Under the pieces are notes generated by a model that saw only the letters and a program-made list of their open reading frames with translations, was not told where the DNA came from and did not search any database. Source: Phoronis australis (taxonomy: Eukaryota > Phoronida > Phoronidae). From it: 64,000 nucleotides of DNA. The position numbers and the translations under genes are program-made. Shown in pieces: positions 1 through 13,000 of the stretch. Position 1 is the stretch's first letter. Every line of letters begins with the position of its first letter. Location: the NCBI GenBank assembly GCA_002633005.1, contig NMRA01000054.1:1092933-1156932 (forward strand), written 5' to 3'.

Positions 1-135
1 GTGATGCTTTTATCCGGGCTGAGCTATTCAAGGATAGTTTTGGCAAGTTTGCCAAGGTCATGCAAGTTTTCACAAGGTTCAAGTCATGCAATTCAATCAA
101 AGGTTGCGACATCAATACGCAACCCCTGCAGGTTA
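1..135 (+). CDS. possible exon end, unidentified gene
   Basis: Reading from base 3, a frame stays open for 43 codons and ends in a good donor (CTGCAG, then GTTAGT at 136). The peptide starts DAFIRAELFKDSFGKF and contains two cysteines in a CNSIKGCDINT stretch. I do not recognise the family, and it does not match the GluN1 amino-terminal domain that would be expected upstream of 6,925. The frame is open to the window edge, so the exon could begin outside. It may be a chance open frame. Confidence 0.25.
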
Positions 136-1155
136 GTCTCTGAATGTTCTACAAAATAATATCAAAATGTTCAGAGAAACAAATATTTAAGTCATCCACA
201 TTTCAAAAAAATGGTCACAATCTTTGTTACAAGACCAAAAGTATGACATCTAACAATGACTTATAATTTAGTTCAAATAGTTTTAGCTTGTAAGCCTTTG
301 CTTTCTGTTGTGTAGTGCGTAATGTCAACGTGGACCTGTTAAATATGTTATTTAGACACTTCCCTCTGTTACTGTGTTGTTTCTGCTTTTGCCTTTGATA
401 TTGGCACTACACAATAAAATAAACCGGCATTTTTAGCATGTGAAGGATTATGCAGTAGAGCTAATTGCTACAAATGGTATGAACTCTTCATTTTATTATA
501 GAATTAACCTATTTAGTATGCCGAGTTGCATTTTAACACAACATTTCCCAAATGGTTTCAATGGAATGTAGCAATGGTTACTGTAGAAAGACGTATTTTC
601 TGGGGGGTACAGCCTCCTCACTGAGTTTAATGTATTGCATGTCTGTTCTGAAAAGGACCCAGTCAGCCTTGTTTTCGATTTTTTGGCCTTCAGGTACACC
701 ATCACTGTACACGGTAAAATCTCGCAATTTAGGACACAATATGGCCGACAAGTGAAATTCTAGTTCATCACTTTATTTTTCAGTGCAACATTTGCAGCAC
801 TAATTTGCAGGCCTAGAGAATTGGAGAAAGGCAATTTTGGCAATTATTTTCGTCCAAAATTGGCAAGATTTTACCATATTAATAGAAGGAACAGGTCGTC
901 TACTTTATTCAGTTCATTTATAGTTTGCTTTGTGATTTCACACATGTTCATCAAACCATAGGATGCTGAAGGTCTTGAGGTATGAGAGAGGGGGGTCTGG
1001 CTTACCTTCGGTGACTTATTTCAATATATGAGGTTTTGGTTTGACTACTGTTGGAAAGTGTGTGGTGACTTGGTTTAAGTGCTTGAATCTGATTTCTGGA
1101 CGTGGAGTAATCTTTCATGTCCAGCCCTGTCTAACCAGTTTTTTTAGCCCCCCGC
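136..1155. other. no gene seen
   Basis: AT-rich non-coding sequence. The short open frames here show no domain, splice context or repeat structure that I can support. Confidence 0.5.
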
Positions 1156-1443
1156 GTCACTCATGTTGACAAGGTGCCCACATGCATATACCAAAAATTG
1201 CGGGTAGGCGGTACAAGTTTTGCGGGACCCGCGCGGGGTCCAATAGGCCCCTAAATTTCCATTTCGTTTTCGCTAAATGCTCTCTGAATTGGCCTCAACC
1301 TCATGAAAGGTGCACTGTCTGCCTTCCTACAGAAAAATCTTCCCTACAAAAAGGGGTGGGAATTGGCAAACCTGGCACCCGCAACAGAGGTTGCTCATCA
1401 ATTTTTGGTACATACCTGCGGGCACCTTGTCAATATGAGTGAC
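1156..1443. mobile_element. inverted-repeat (MITE-like) element, 288 bp
   Basis: The two ends are imperfect inverted repeats of about 45 bp. The left end begins GTCACTCATGTTGACAAGG and runs into ACCAAAAATTG. The right end, read backwards, begins GTCACTCATATTGACAAGG with the same ACCAAAAATTG inside. The inner part is GC-richer than its surroundings. No convincing target-site duplication was found, so the superfamily is left open. It encodes nothing recognisable, as expected for a non-autonomous DNA transposon. Confidence 0.7.
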
Positions 1444-1959
1444 CCCCTGGGGTTTAGCCTCACCTTGAGCAATTAATTATCAATCCAAAAATCACCTCTA
1501 CGGTAACCTGTTGTAGAAACGAGCCAAGAACACTTGTACGATGGTATTACTATGGTCTAAATGAAAATTTGTTATGTTGCTGGATCACTCATATCACACT
1601 TAAAAACACTTTTCGTCACCTGTTTACAGGTGTTTTTTTGAACACCTTGTGTTGTCGATGTAAATGGGCATTGTTGACTTTAAGAGTCATTTCGAATTCA
1701 AGAATGTACATTTAGTTCTGATTAATTACACGATGAACAATTTAGATCAGTTCCTCATCTGTGAATATAACAGATAAGACTATACTATAGTCATGATTAC
1801 CGAACTTGTCCTAATTAATGCCCAGGGCGTTTAAACTGGGAAAATCAAAAAAAATCAGGCATTAGTGTTCAATTTTTTTGAGCAGTCAGGGATTGATGTT
1901 TATCCAAATGGTTGACTCGGTCACAAGAATGCTTTCACCATTCCCAAAGAACCATTTCA

Positions 1960-2275
1960 CTCATTTTTCAGTAAAGAGGGCGTAATTTTCCCCTCCCAGA
2001 TTAGACCAGGTGGTATTGAAGCAGTTTGTTATTCAAAAATAAGAGAGTTGCTTACATTTTGAGATTTAATTCTCGCGAGATGGGTATTCTTAGCCTGTAG
2101 TCATAAGTGACAACCTTTGTGGATATTGTTTCCTTACCATTTTTAACTTGAGAACATTGATACTATAATGCACGTGAGCCTAAAGAGCCATTTTCACACC
2201 TTCAATAAAGGTAGGACAAGGTGACATTGAGACTGGTTGTTCATTACTCAAAAGTAAGTGAGTTGCAAGTACACG
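1960..2275. repeat. pair of about 45-bp diverged direct repeats, 210 bp apart
   Basis: Segments near 2,008 and 2,218 share the order AGGTG-x-ATTGA, GTTGTTCATTACTCAAAA-like, AAGTGAGTTGC. Shorter similarity precedes each, of the form CCATTTTCAC then a TAAAG-rich tract. This looks like an old short tandem duplication. No gene is visible here. Confidence 0.45.
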
Positions 2276-3086
2276 CGGCTTTGTAACCCTCATCAACTCT
2301 CAAAATCTTGGAACAGGCTTTAAAACTCCTCATTACAAAGTCAGTTGGATTGGCAAACATTTTCATCGCTCTTTTACAAGTTCCTTGAAAAATGCAAGAA
2401 AACACCGCCCACTTCAAAGTGTTCTTAAGTGTTTTTGCTGAATTAATGCATTTATTTCTCAAGGGAAGTCTTACGGTGCAGCAATAGAGGTCATTGTGGA
2501 CAGAATGGAGTTCCTGATTATACATAACGACATCTTGAGCGAATGGAATTCATTAGTTTACTTCAAAGAGAAGATTTCACCCTCACTACGGTATCTTGCT
2601 TTATTGAAATTTGACATTAGCGAATTTTAACACCTAAGGGTGCGACGATCAATCAAATTACAATTGAATCGCGATGTGAGAGCACCCGATTTCAGTATCG
2701 ATATGCCTCGCTGTTAGGAGTCTTACAAAGTTACGACTTACTTGTATCTTTTGAAAAGAGTTGGTTAGTTGGAATCTTATATTTAATCATTTTTATATCA
2801 ACTTTACAAAAAATAGATAAGAACAAGTTAACTTAAATTAAAATTAAAGGAAATTAATGTGATAAACAGGAATCAACCGAAAATAATCACTGAATATAAT
2901 GAAATTCCTCTTAAAAGAAGACGTGTCCTCCCACCCCTATTGATCAATTAGTCAATCAACCATTTGGACAATCAGTCAATCTGTCTACGCATAGGAAGAG
3001 GGTGGTAGCAAGCAAACCAAATAACCAATTTTCCAATGTAGCAGCAACATGATAAAGTGCACCTTTTTGCTTGATGGGGTAAGTGG
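2276..3086. other. no gene seen
   Basis: AT-rich sequence without recognisable coding or repeat structure. The minus-strand open frame at 2,244-2,525 has no domain and no codon-like bias that I can see. Confidence 0.45.
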
Positions 3087-3224
3087 TTGGATGCATATTG
3101 TCGTTTTTTCTGTCTGGGCGTCCACGGCTGTATATCTGTAGCCCCTTGCACTGTCATAATGAGATTTGACAGATGTGTTACTATGACGCTGGCGACAGAC
3201 GACGACGAGTTTCTAACCGATCCA

Positions 3225-4290
3225 ACTACCGCTCTATCCCCTAATGGCAGTTTTAATTTTTTATGTTTGCCTCTGTATCTTTAGTTCCTTCATTTCCTTG
3301 ATTGATTTTTATGAAATTTAAGGAAAAGGATTCTGTTAAGGAGACAGTGATGCCTTCCTGTTTTTAGACGGATTTGACATATTCTCTGCCACCTTTTGGT
3401 AGTTTTAATCATTAGTAATGTTTTTGACGTCGGTCTTTCTCTATCCGGCTTATTGCTCAGAGGATCATGAATATTGCCATATATGTTCCTGTTGAGGAGA
3501 CCGCGGCTAACACTGATTGTAGGACGAGTTTGACTACTCTGACGACCCCTAGTGTCAGTTTTATTTTTTGTGTCTAGGGCAATATCTCCATAACTCTTTG
3601 GAGGATTTTTGTGAAATTTAACAGACAGGTTCCTCTTGATATGGTAACCAATTACGACATGTTTCAGGCCAATCCAACTTCAGCTGTGTCCCCTAGTGAC
3701 ACTTTCAGTTCGTTTAAGTTTGTCTCGTTATCTTTAGAGCTCATCGCCGTATTTTTGTGAAATTTGGCAAATAAGTTCATATTAACGAGAAAACAATACG
3801 TTTCATTTTCGGACGCTATTCGACGTATTTAGTGCCACCTAGTGGCCATTTTTATTATTTCAAGTTTGTTTTGTAGCATCTGCCTCTTGATCTGCCAAAC
3901 TGCTCAAAGGATCATGTATTGTGGCAGTTGTGTTCCTGATGAAAAGACCATGGCTGACATTGATTTTCGAACAGGTCTGACTACGGTGGCATCCCCTTGT
4001 GGTGATTTGTATTTTTGTCACCATAGCTGTAGCTCCAAATTCCTTTGCAGGATGTTTGTGAACTTTTGTTGGTGTTTTCTTAGAGGTGTGACAATGGCTG
4101 CTCATGACTTTTTTACAGCTCTGACTACTGCTGTGCCCCCTAGTGGCAATTTTATTTGTTATACATTTTCAGGGGGCACTTGATGTTATTTTCATGAAAT
4201 TTGGCAAACAAGTTTCTATTATGAAGATGACACCTTCTAATTTGGAATGGATTTGGCCTATTTTGTGCCATCTAATGGCCATTTTTATGA
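3225..4290. repeat. degenerate tandem repeat, about 147-bp period
   Basis: A core of the form CCCCTAGTGGCAATTTT recurs about eight times. Copies start near 3,237, 3,392, 3,545, 3,690, 3,833, 3,991, 4,135 and 4,266, so spacings are about 131-158 bp. Between cores there is a second shared block of the form TTTTTGTGAAATTTGGCAAA followed by a TTC-CTATTA-GA tract. The copies are heavily diverged, suggesting an old satellite-like array. The two plus-strand open frames inside it are by-products of the periodicity. Confidence 0.7.
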
Positions 4291-4299
4291 TACTAAAAG

Positions 4300-5983
4300 A
4301 ATCACCTCTAGGAGCATACTGTTTGCATTGCATTCGTGGGTGCATTTCAACGCTCTGTTGCTCTTGTTTTAAAACTATTTACAATCATCATGCTGTCCAA
4401 TTGTCACTGCTTTATAGTGGGCTATTCCAAAGATTCGCTCAAAAATGTCTTGCGCCTCAAAATGTATGTGAAGGAAAATAATGCATTTCATTCCTGTCAA
4501 CTAGGCCCGCCTTGCATTCCAAAATTGAGTGTTGATTGTTTCCTATTGCGAATGAGTACAAGATGCCAAAAGATCACTCACCTTTAGCAATGAAAATGAC
4601 TTACAACTACCGTTTTCAAGTTGTTCAAGAAAATTTTCAAGATTTATAAAATTCTTTTCTCGTCCGTTATTATATTGAAAGTGCTTATTTAATTCATCCG
4701 TGCCTGATTGAGAATCTCAACATTTACTGCTGGAACTTTTTCTTAAAAACAAGACTGCATTTAATGTCTTTCTTTTGATGTGCTCCACATTCCAAATCAT
4801 CGTCTGCTTTAATCTCATCGGCAGACGTACAGTTTGTCATGTCTGATGAGATACATGAAAGTGGATTGTCTTCTTCACTAATTTGTTAAGATCTTAAAAG
4901 GACAAACACAGAAATGAATTAAAAAGTGTTGTCGTTTCCAACAGATTTCAGGCTTGAGTAATAGTGATTGGTCTGGGTCACATTCTTTGATTGTGATGTA
5001 CAGTACAAGACAAAAGTAATCAGACAAAATACCGTTTTCCCCATCATCACGGCCAGTCTAGTTAAGCGCTGCAAATACTGGTAATAACTATTTGGCAACA
5101 AATTCTAATTATATAACGGCTTATCCACCTTACTAACTTCCCTGTTAATCCACTCATTCTCGTTCATGAGAGAAGAGTAGCAGTTGAATTTGGCTTCCGC
5201 CCTGACGTCATGATTGAGAAATCCTGGTCATTTTGTCTTAATACTTTTAATTTGTACTGTAGTTCTGCTACGGACTGTTTTTGAAGTCATGTGGTGCCAC
5301 ATAGGTCATTCGCGAGTTGAACTCTCCTTTGTGTTGCCTGAGTTTTTGAGGACTAATATGCCTGAGGTTTAACACACCTTTGTTAACAGAGGTGCATGCA
5401 TGACATCCATCGACAATATGTCTGCTGTTAAGACAAATTCCAGTGGAGTCCTATTCGCGAATGATCCGTTGTTACCTGGTTTTCCATATTTCCATCTGAT
5501 GGGATGGTTTTCTGAATGCTTTCTTTGGCAGTGCACAGTCTAAATGTTATATCAGATGTCTCTTCGATGCCATTGGTCAGATTTTTAATCTGACAGTTAA
5601 TCGAAAATTGTGTGTTTAATTTTTGGTATGACTGTTTTTCTCTGCAAGATGCTTGAACTAACTTCAGGTATACTGCTAAAAAGTTCTGTTGACTGATAGA
5701 GTTCATTAAAAATGAATAAGGTTCTAGTGGCATAGCTAATACATTAATGCTACCTTGGCAGATTCGTCTGGAAATTCCATGATTGTAAGTAATCGGTAAT
5801 ACCGGGAATACATTACTAATGTCTTGCTGGTGTTACTGGTCTGCATAAGTGTATCCTTGAACTGTCCATTTTCACTGCATATTCTCTTAACATTCAGTAA
5901 TTGTAATGTATGTGTTGTTTGAAATGATTGCAATGTTTAGTGACCAGCCAAATCACTACAGCTACTATCTTGTCTCCATACGT
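4300..5983. other. no gene seen
   Basis: AT-rich spacer or intron. The minus-strand open frames at 5,428-5,733 and 5,736-5,933 have no recognisable domain, and splice signals do not frame them. I looked for GluN1 amino-terminal exons here and found none. Confidence 0.4.
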
Positions 5984-6363
5984 GTGTGAACTTGGAATCT
6001 TACTTAGTCTCGAGGTCACATATGCGTGAACTTGGAATACAGTGGAAACTTGACAACTTCACTCAAATAATCACTTTCACGTTGACAAAAATTTACACTA
6101 ATTCGAATTTCATGTTGATAAAACAAAGTAAATTTTAACCAATCTTTTTTCAACTATTGGCGATCTTATTAACCAAACAATAATTGATTTATTACCATTC
6201 ACATAAACCTCCAATTATTCGGAACAATTTACGGTAAAGGAGAAAATGGGTGATCATGAGGCCTATAATTAAGAAAATTCACCCGGTTGCCAAAGTGAAT
6301 ATTCAATTCCAAGTTCACGCATACGCAATCTTGAGATTAAGCGGGATTTCAAGTTCATGCACA
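5984..6363. mobile_element. foldback/MITE element, about 380 bp
   Basis: Long inverted terminal repeats of about 55 bp. The left arm holds two copies of a TGTGAACTTGGAAT-like motif, at about 5,985 and 6,024. The right arm (about 6,305-6,363) holds the reverse complement, ATTCCAAGTTCACGCAT, followed by a second TTCAAGTTCATGCA. Both arms also carry a diverged CTTAGTCTCGAGG / CAATCTTGAGATTAAG segment. The interior is AT-rich and non-coding. Confidence 0.65.
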
Positions 6364-6499
6364 GCAAAACCACACTAAAAATGTGGATCGTGTCATTCAA
6401 TAAGGTTTGCCGAGATCTGTACATAACGGTAATCCGATTTGTAATGGTGGCTTGGAGGTCATGGATAAAGCAGTCGGATTTGAGGTGTTGCAGTACATA

Positions 6500-6680
6500 A
6501 TTGATTTTACCGTAAAGCTTCTAATAGAAGCCGGGTCTCTAATAGACGCCTCACTGTAATAGAAGCGGGGAAGTCCATGTAGCTGAATTCAATAAACAAG
6601 ACGTCTCGAATAGAAGGCTACTCCAATAGAGGCCCCCTCTGATAGAAGCCTTCATCTAATTGAGGCCGGGTCTCCATGTT
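6500..6680 (+). repeat. short degenerate repeats of the TAATAGAAGCC type
   Basis: The motif CTAATAGAAGCC and close variants (AATAGACGCC, AATAGAAGCG, AATAGAAGGC, AATAGAGGCC, GATAGAAGCC, CTAATTGAGGCC) occur about seven times within 180 bp. Related GGGTCTCAAATAAAT sequence lies near 6,803. The pattern looks like a simple-repeat-derived dispersed element and encodes nothing recognisable. Confidence 0.6.
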
Positions 6681-6924
6681 GTCTGGATGACATCTAGGAG
6701 TAACACGTTACGATTTAAGAGCTTATGATTTGCAAGGGTGAATTTTTTGTTTTCCACACTACATACCATATGTTGGTCTGACACAGGACCAAAATAAATA
6801 AACGCGGGTCTCAAATAAATACCTCCTGTACAATAGACAAATTTGAAAAAATGACCGCCCCGGCTACCATTAGAAGATTTACAAAGTATTGTAAATGTAT
6901 ACTAATGCTAGGGTTTCTCTTCAG

Positions 6925-7025
6925 GTTGCTGTTGCTATTTCATTCACTCCAGGCAAGGCCAACTATACTGAGATTTTGACACCTCTAACAGACCTCAACA
7001 ACAGAATCATACTACTTTATGCAAC
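6925..7025 (+). CDS. Grin1: GluN1 exon: amino-terminal domain, beta strand before the SxED loop
   Basis: The acceptor is TTCTCTTCAG. The exon encodes [14 protein letters not shown] through NNRIILLYA, matching the GluN1 stretch that ends RVIILSAS. It begins in phase 0 and ends in phase 2 at GCAAC before GTGGGT. That donor was chosen because it joins in frame to the next exon, giving [12 protein letters not shown] nearby GTATAC donor would break the frame. Confidence 0.85.
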
Positions 7026-10000
7026 GTGGGTATACCTTTAGATAAAGTCATAAATTTGAGACAAAATGTCCCATTGTCTAGATGATAATGTTATGAAACG
7101 CTTTTTGAAATGCACTCTCTAAATGCCAGTGTTACTATTCTCTCTGTCAGTACTTTCACCAGTATCCCTGTTTGTATTATTCATGACAGAGCCTAGTATT
7201 CTCTACCCCTTTACCAAGGTTGAGGTTGAATGGTATTGGTTTAATGTATATTGCCAAGAATGCAACAGCCCAGTTGAAATAGTCAGTTCTAACATTAGCC
7301 TGTGATTGGATTGACCCAGTTTTACCAAGACTAAACTATTCACAGCACACTTCACATAATCGTCAAAACAAGGTTCTGTGATAATCACTGTTAATCACAC
7401 CAGGACATTTTGTCATTCATATCTACCGCTGTGTGTAATACATTTGGCCTCATTACTTGGTATTGTAGATAACAGCACAATAATGTTAATCAACTAGCGT
7501 GAAATCTTTGCTGCTTGTTTCGTGACACTTTGTAGAAGAATGGATCTCCGTGGAGACGTCGACCTGTATGTTAGAATCTCACCAATTTGGGATGAAAGTT
7601 CTCATTTTTCCGTAAAAGTTACAAATTATTGCCTCAACATGTCCCAAGTTCTGGACAATAGCAACCATTGGACAACATTTTGGAAAATTGCAGGCATTCA
7701 CAACAAAGTTAGAAGCCATTAAAAATGAAAAAAAGGGGAAATTTGTCAATTTTTTGTCAGAACTTGGTGAGATTTTACTGTGCACTAAATTTCAAGTCAG
7801 TCTTTTTCAAGTATGCCACTCAGTGCTTCAGTGAATTGTCAGTGTGGGGTTCATTTTGTTGTCTGAATGTAATTGTAAGACTGATGGTAAAATGAAGATC
7901 CTTTTCAGAAAAAAAGTAATGGCTAATATTTATATACCAAGCTTGTTCTCTGAACATCCAAGCCTGTCTTAACATTTTAACATAAAGGGCGGGAGACAGC
8001 CAGAAAATGGGGCAACTTTGGCCAAAAACACACCTCGTATGCAACGCCATCTACAGGGTTTGGTCTTAGAACGCACAGTGCCCGTTTTTTTTCTCTTGTT
8101 TTCGAGATCATACCAAGAACTACTTTGGTGTGACCGTGTTCTGATCTTGAACTCTCTCACTTATCTACATCGTGTTTTCAGGCAAGAAGATGCCACCGAA
8201 ATTTTTGATGCAGCTGATAAGCTTGGCTTGACTGGTCCTTCATATGGCTGGTTGGTGACTGAGAGGGCCCTTAATGCACCTAATATACCTGAAGGTGCCC
8301 TCTATTGTTGTGTGTGATTAATTAAACAACCATTGTCACTCTGTCCTGGTTGAAAAATTAGACAAATATGTGCTTCTTGGTGATTAGGTTTTGACGAGTA
8401 TGAAAGGAGAAAGAATCCTTAACGAAAAAGTCTCAAAATATTTTGCGTAAGCAATGATTGTTTATTGAAATTTGTTATTATATGCTGTTAATGTGTTTTG
8501 TTAATGAATTCAAGAAAACATTAATTGAAAAAATGACATGTGATTTTTTCATGTTTTCTCACTTTAAAGGATATTGTAACATGAATTTTCAGTAATGTCT
8601 GCACTATGAAAGCTAGAGTCTGTATTATTCATGGGCATGGTTTAGTGGTAACTGCATTATGATTGGTTATTGTCTCGAGTAGCTAGGTGTTGATTGGCTA
8701 ATAACTGAACCTGTAATACTCTCTTACACCAGGCATCCTGGGTGTGAAACTAATGAAAGGCCACGATGAGGAAGCGCATATCAGGGACAGTGTAAATATA
8801 TTGACAACTGCAGTGTCATATCTTCACAAGACCCAGCCAGAAATGTTCAGCCAAGATATCAATACGCTGTGCAGTAACCAGTTTGGGATGGGGAGCCTTG
8901 AGGACAGTATTGATGGTCTTGGAGAGATTATATACGAGTAAGGAAGGAATTCTGTGCTACAGGGCTTGGAATTTTCCGCGGAAACGCGGATTTCCGCTTT
9001 TTTCAAATGTTCTGTCCGCGTATTTTATTATATTTCCGCGTAAAAAATCAGATTTGTATAAAATTTCCGCGGCAAATTTCTTTCTCACCGCCGCGTTGCC
9101 GACGACTTTCACCTCGAAAAGCGGAAGTTGCTCTTTATGTTTGGAGGAACGTAAATTGTCAACATTGCCGGGGCATCTGGGATAGCGTGGTGGATTTCCT
9201 CAATGGTGGCTCGTGTGATTGTAGACCACGGTGACAAATACTACGACTCTGCAGCCAAAAATGTTTGGAGGTGGGAGTGGCGGACGAGCTAAGACAGACG
9301 CAGACGGCAAAAGGTCCACACCGACCTTTTCAAGGCTGGCTGCGCGCATGTTTCGGGCCGTAAAAATTTCCGCGTTTTTCGCCATTGGTCATTCCAAGCC
9401 CTGGTGCTAAGATATTGTACAGTTTGATGTCGTAATGACCGTTGTATTGGGGCTAGTGTGTAATGGCAACAGTTTAACAAAGAAAAGTTGTGTATAAAGC
9501 AGTTTATTGCCATTCAGGAAAGCAGTGCTTACGATTTGCTAAATCGGCAGGTATATCCATTCAATCTACAACTGTAGAAGAAAATCACTGCTCTCTCTCT
9601 CTCAATTGTAACTGATAAAGTTGTGAGCTTTACTGCCTGATGAGGCTTTTAGAAATGAAGCAGAACCGAAACCTTATGGATTTTTTAATGATAATACTCG
9701 TTCATCGATTTCTAATTTTTTCTTTTCCGACTGTAAATGTTCCTTTTTTGCCCAGTGTTCAAACTTTTGTAAGGTTATTATCAATACTTTTGAACATTTT
9801 TGACTTTACAATCAGCATCGAGTTGAACTGTTCTTGGTTTTATTGCCATTAACCTATTTATGGACAGAGGGAGCTGTCACATGTGCAATTAATTCATGGA
9901 TGATTCCCGCAAGGCGAAATACCTGTACACTTCGTAAACATTGTGTAGAGTGTCTCCCAGATGTACGGCGGCAACTGGGAAACTGTAGTTAGCCGATGTG

Positions 10001-13000
10001 TGATTTACTTCGCTGGTCAGCTGGTCAACCCTTGCCGTCCTTCGGAAATGCATTGTTGCTTCCTGTTTGACGAAATATCTGTGAATTGTATGGTTATCCT
10101 CTACTTATTTTGCATAAAAAGAATTGACAAAATCGACCTTTTCCATTATCAATGAACGATTACCTTTTTACAAATAATTGTAACTTTAACAAATTTGTTT
10201 TGACATCTACACACTGCAAGTCATGTTTGAAATAGACTGAAATGTTCTTTAATTTTCACTTTTATGGAGAAGTTTAAGGTAGGTGTATACACTGATCAAA
10301 TCTCCAGGTTCCTAACTAAAATGAGTAAAAAGGGAGTTTTAACTAGTTAGACATGACTCTGAAAGTGACAAAAATCGAAAAAAAAAGTGTTTTTTTGTAA
10401 TTCGTTTTTTTAAAAAATCGTATTTTTTAATTTTCAAAAAATCCAATTTTACCTCGAATTTTTTTTCAAAATGCACAGGGATCATCATCAACTATTTCCT
10501 TACGCAATATTCTACTTATCCATACCAAATATATGTACAAAATCATTATGATCTTGATTATATGGCATTTTTTGTGTGTGAGTTGGGGCAAGCACGCCAC
10601 TTTTTGTCATTTGGTCATTTCCGTCTAATAACTAAAAATCTGGTCCATTTATCAAAAAACCCTGGCACGCGATTTTACTTCAGTCCAAGAGGATTTCAAA
10701 TTTGCAACTTTCGTTAAAATTGACCAACGTGTTGTGGAAAAATAGGCCTGAGAATCGTGTCACTATCCTGAAATCACGAGCCGAGAAAAACGGCTTTGAA
10801 GTTAAGCGGTCATCGATTGTCACTTGAGATCAAATTTCGTTCAGAATGCGTGGTCATTATGTTCCAATTTTTGTTGAAGTACTAGAAATAAAGCTGATAT
10901 TTACTTCATATTTAGAAAATGTGACATACCTGTTTGTTTACAGCGTAATTTTAATCATTTTTTCGAACTTGTGATGCACGACAGACGACCAAAACAAATA
11001 TGGCTGTCACGTGGGCGGAGCTTAGCGTTGATCTATTGTCTGCTGTACTGGTGTGCCGACCACCATGTGTTGATTGTTTATACGATTCATCTGAACTCTC
11101 CACTCAGTTTGTAAAAGACTCTCTAACTATATTACACAGACCTATTTGTTAGTATTCCAATATTATCATCAACCAATATATGTGTTATATCAAATCGCCG
11201 CGTTACTGCCTACATAACAATATTGGCGACGAGGATAAAGAACTACTTTCATAGTAATGGTTCAACATTTTTACGTGCCTGTACCGAATGGACTTTGGGA
11301 TAAGAAAATATCACTTTCTGCGCAAATAGCGCCGCTTGGGTGAGATTCTCAAGTTACTAAAGTTTCTTATATTGCTTTCCTCTAAAATCGTATAATATCA
11401 TGAGTTTTAATTCAGGGTTACGTTTGAATCTATGCACTAGAAAATTTTTTGTTATGTTGAACACTGGGTCATTTCTCTAATTCTTTGGGTTACGGCCAGT
11501 GGCAAGTTAAAAAACCTCTGGGTTTGACAGCCTAGTTTCTCCACGGCACGTTCCCAGCACAGAAGCACGGTTTATCTGCGAAGACTCTACTCTGACGGCA
11601 TGTAGTTGTCCATGTGTCGCGCGCGCGGCTTGTCTTCACAGCGCGTGCATGCACTCTCACCGAATCGTGCAACACCACCCACGTCGACACTCAGCGTCCT
11701 CTCGCAAGACAACTGACCTTATATTACCGACTTCTCTTATACATGCACAATTTCTGCACGGACTCCTCAAGCTGAGTGCAGTGATGGCTTCGGTAGGGCT
11801 TGGCGTACTCAACTTAATTTTTTTGCAGATAGACAAACAGGCTCAGGCTCGGAACAGGAGCTAGTTCACCATTTCACTACTAACTTTCACATGGTCAAAA
11901 ATAGAATTGTTTTATTCTTGGTCTTGCTACAACACCAATATCAGCTGGTACATCACTCTCGATTGCCCGGTTACGCAATGCTTGTTGACAGGGTTAGATT
12001 AGAGCTAGTGTCCTTGTATATAAGCTCCGCCCCAGTTGTCAATCACTGAGCTGGTGAGCACTCAAGCCATATGACTTACTGAGGTTTGGTCAAATATAGC
12101 TAAAAAAACAACTTTGGATTTTCAGAATGATTTTATTTTTCTTCAGTATACTGTGCATCAAGAATTAAAGATTAGGATGATATGAAAATGTAAAAAACAG
12201 TCAAAATTAATTTTTTTGTGTATCCACCTACCTTAACAAAATAGAATTTCACTTGTTGGTCTCATGGCGAGCTAAATAAGTAAGAAATTACCATACTGTT
12301 AAATTTCACCATTTTTGGACAAAAAATTGTCATTTTGTAATTTTTCTAGATCTTATTACATTGTTGTGAGTGCTGACAATGTTTAAAGATATTGTCTGGA
12401 ATGTGGTGGCTATAGTACAGACCTTGAATTTGATAAAGATTTTAATTTGGGGCTACAATTTTTTATGAAAAAATGTGAAAGTGAAAATTTCACATGTCTA
12501 CCTATTGTGTCCTGAATTTGTGAGATTTTACCTGATGATAATAATCTGTCCTCAGCTATGAGCATGCAGGTTCAGGTAAAAAGTGATAAAAAGTCATTAT
12601 CAAAAGGTCGTAAAAGGTCAATGTCAAATTTTAAGTCCTGCACTGTTTGTTTCCTAGAGCTCTTCGCAGTGTACAGCTCACAGATGGGTACTCAGGACAA
12701 AACGTTTCATTTAACTCAGTGGGCGATAGGCAGTTAGCTGAGTATCAGATAATCAACACCAGGGGGCAGCCAGGCTTGAAGGACTACGTCGTGGGAAGCT
12801 ATAATGTCTTGGTAACCAGTTTTGTTCAATTTTGTTTTAAGTTTTGTTTTTGTCATCTGTCTACATGTTGATAGTCAGAATTTTGTCTTCGCTTTCCTGC
12901 TTCATTTTGGCGTGAATTTTCACAAAATGTGAAACTATTTTTTAAAGTGTCACATTCTTGTACATACGAAGATAACGAAGTTGTATAATAATGCTTGGGT

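Noticed and set aside
1..6900. Upstream GluN1 exons for the first 200 or more residues
   Set aside because: No segment matched the expected amino-terminal domain motifs in any frame; they are likely outside the window.
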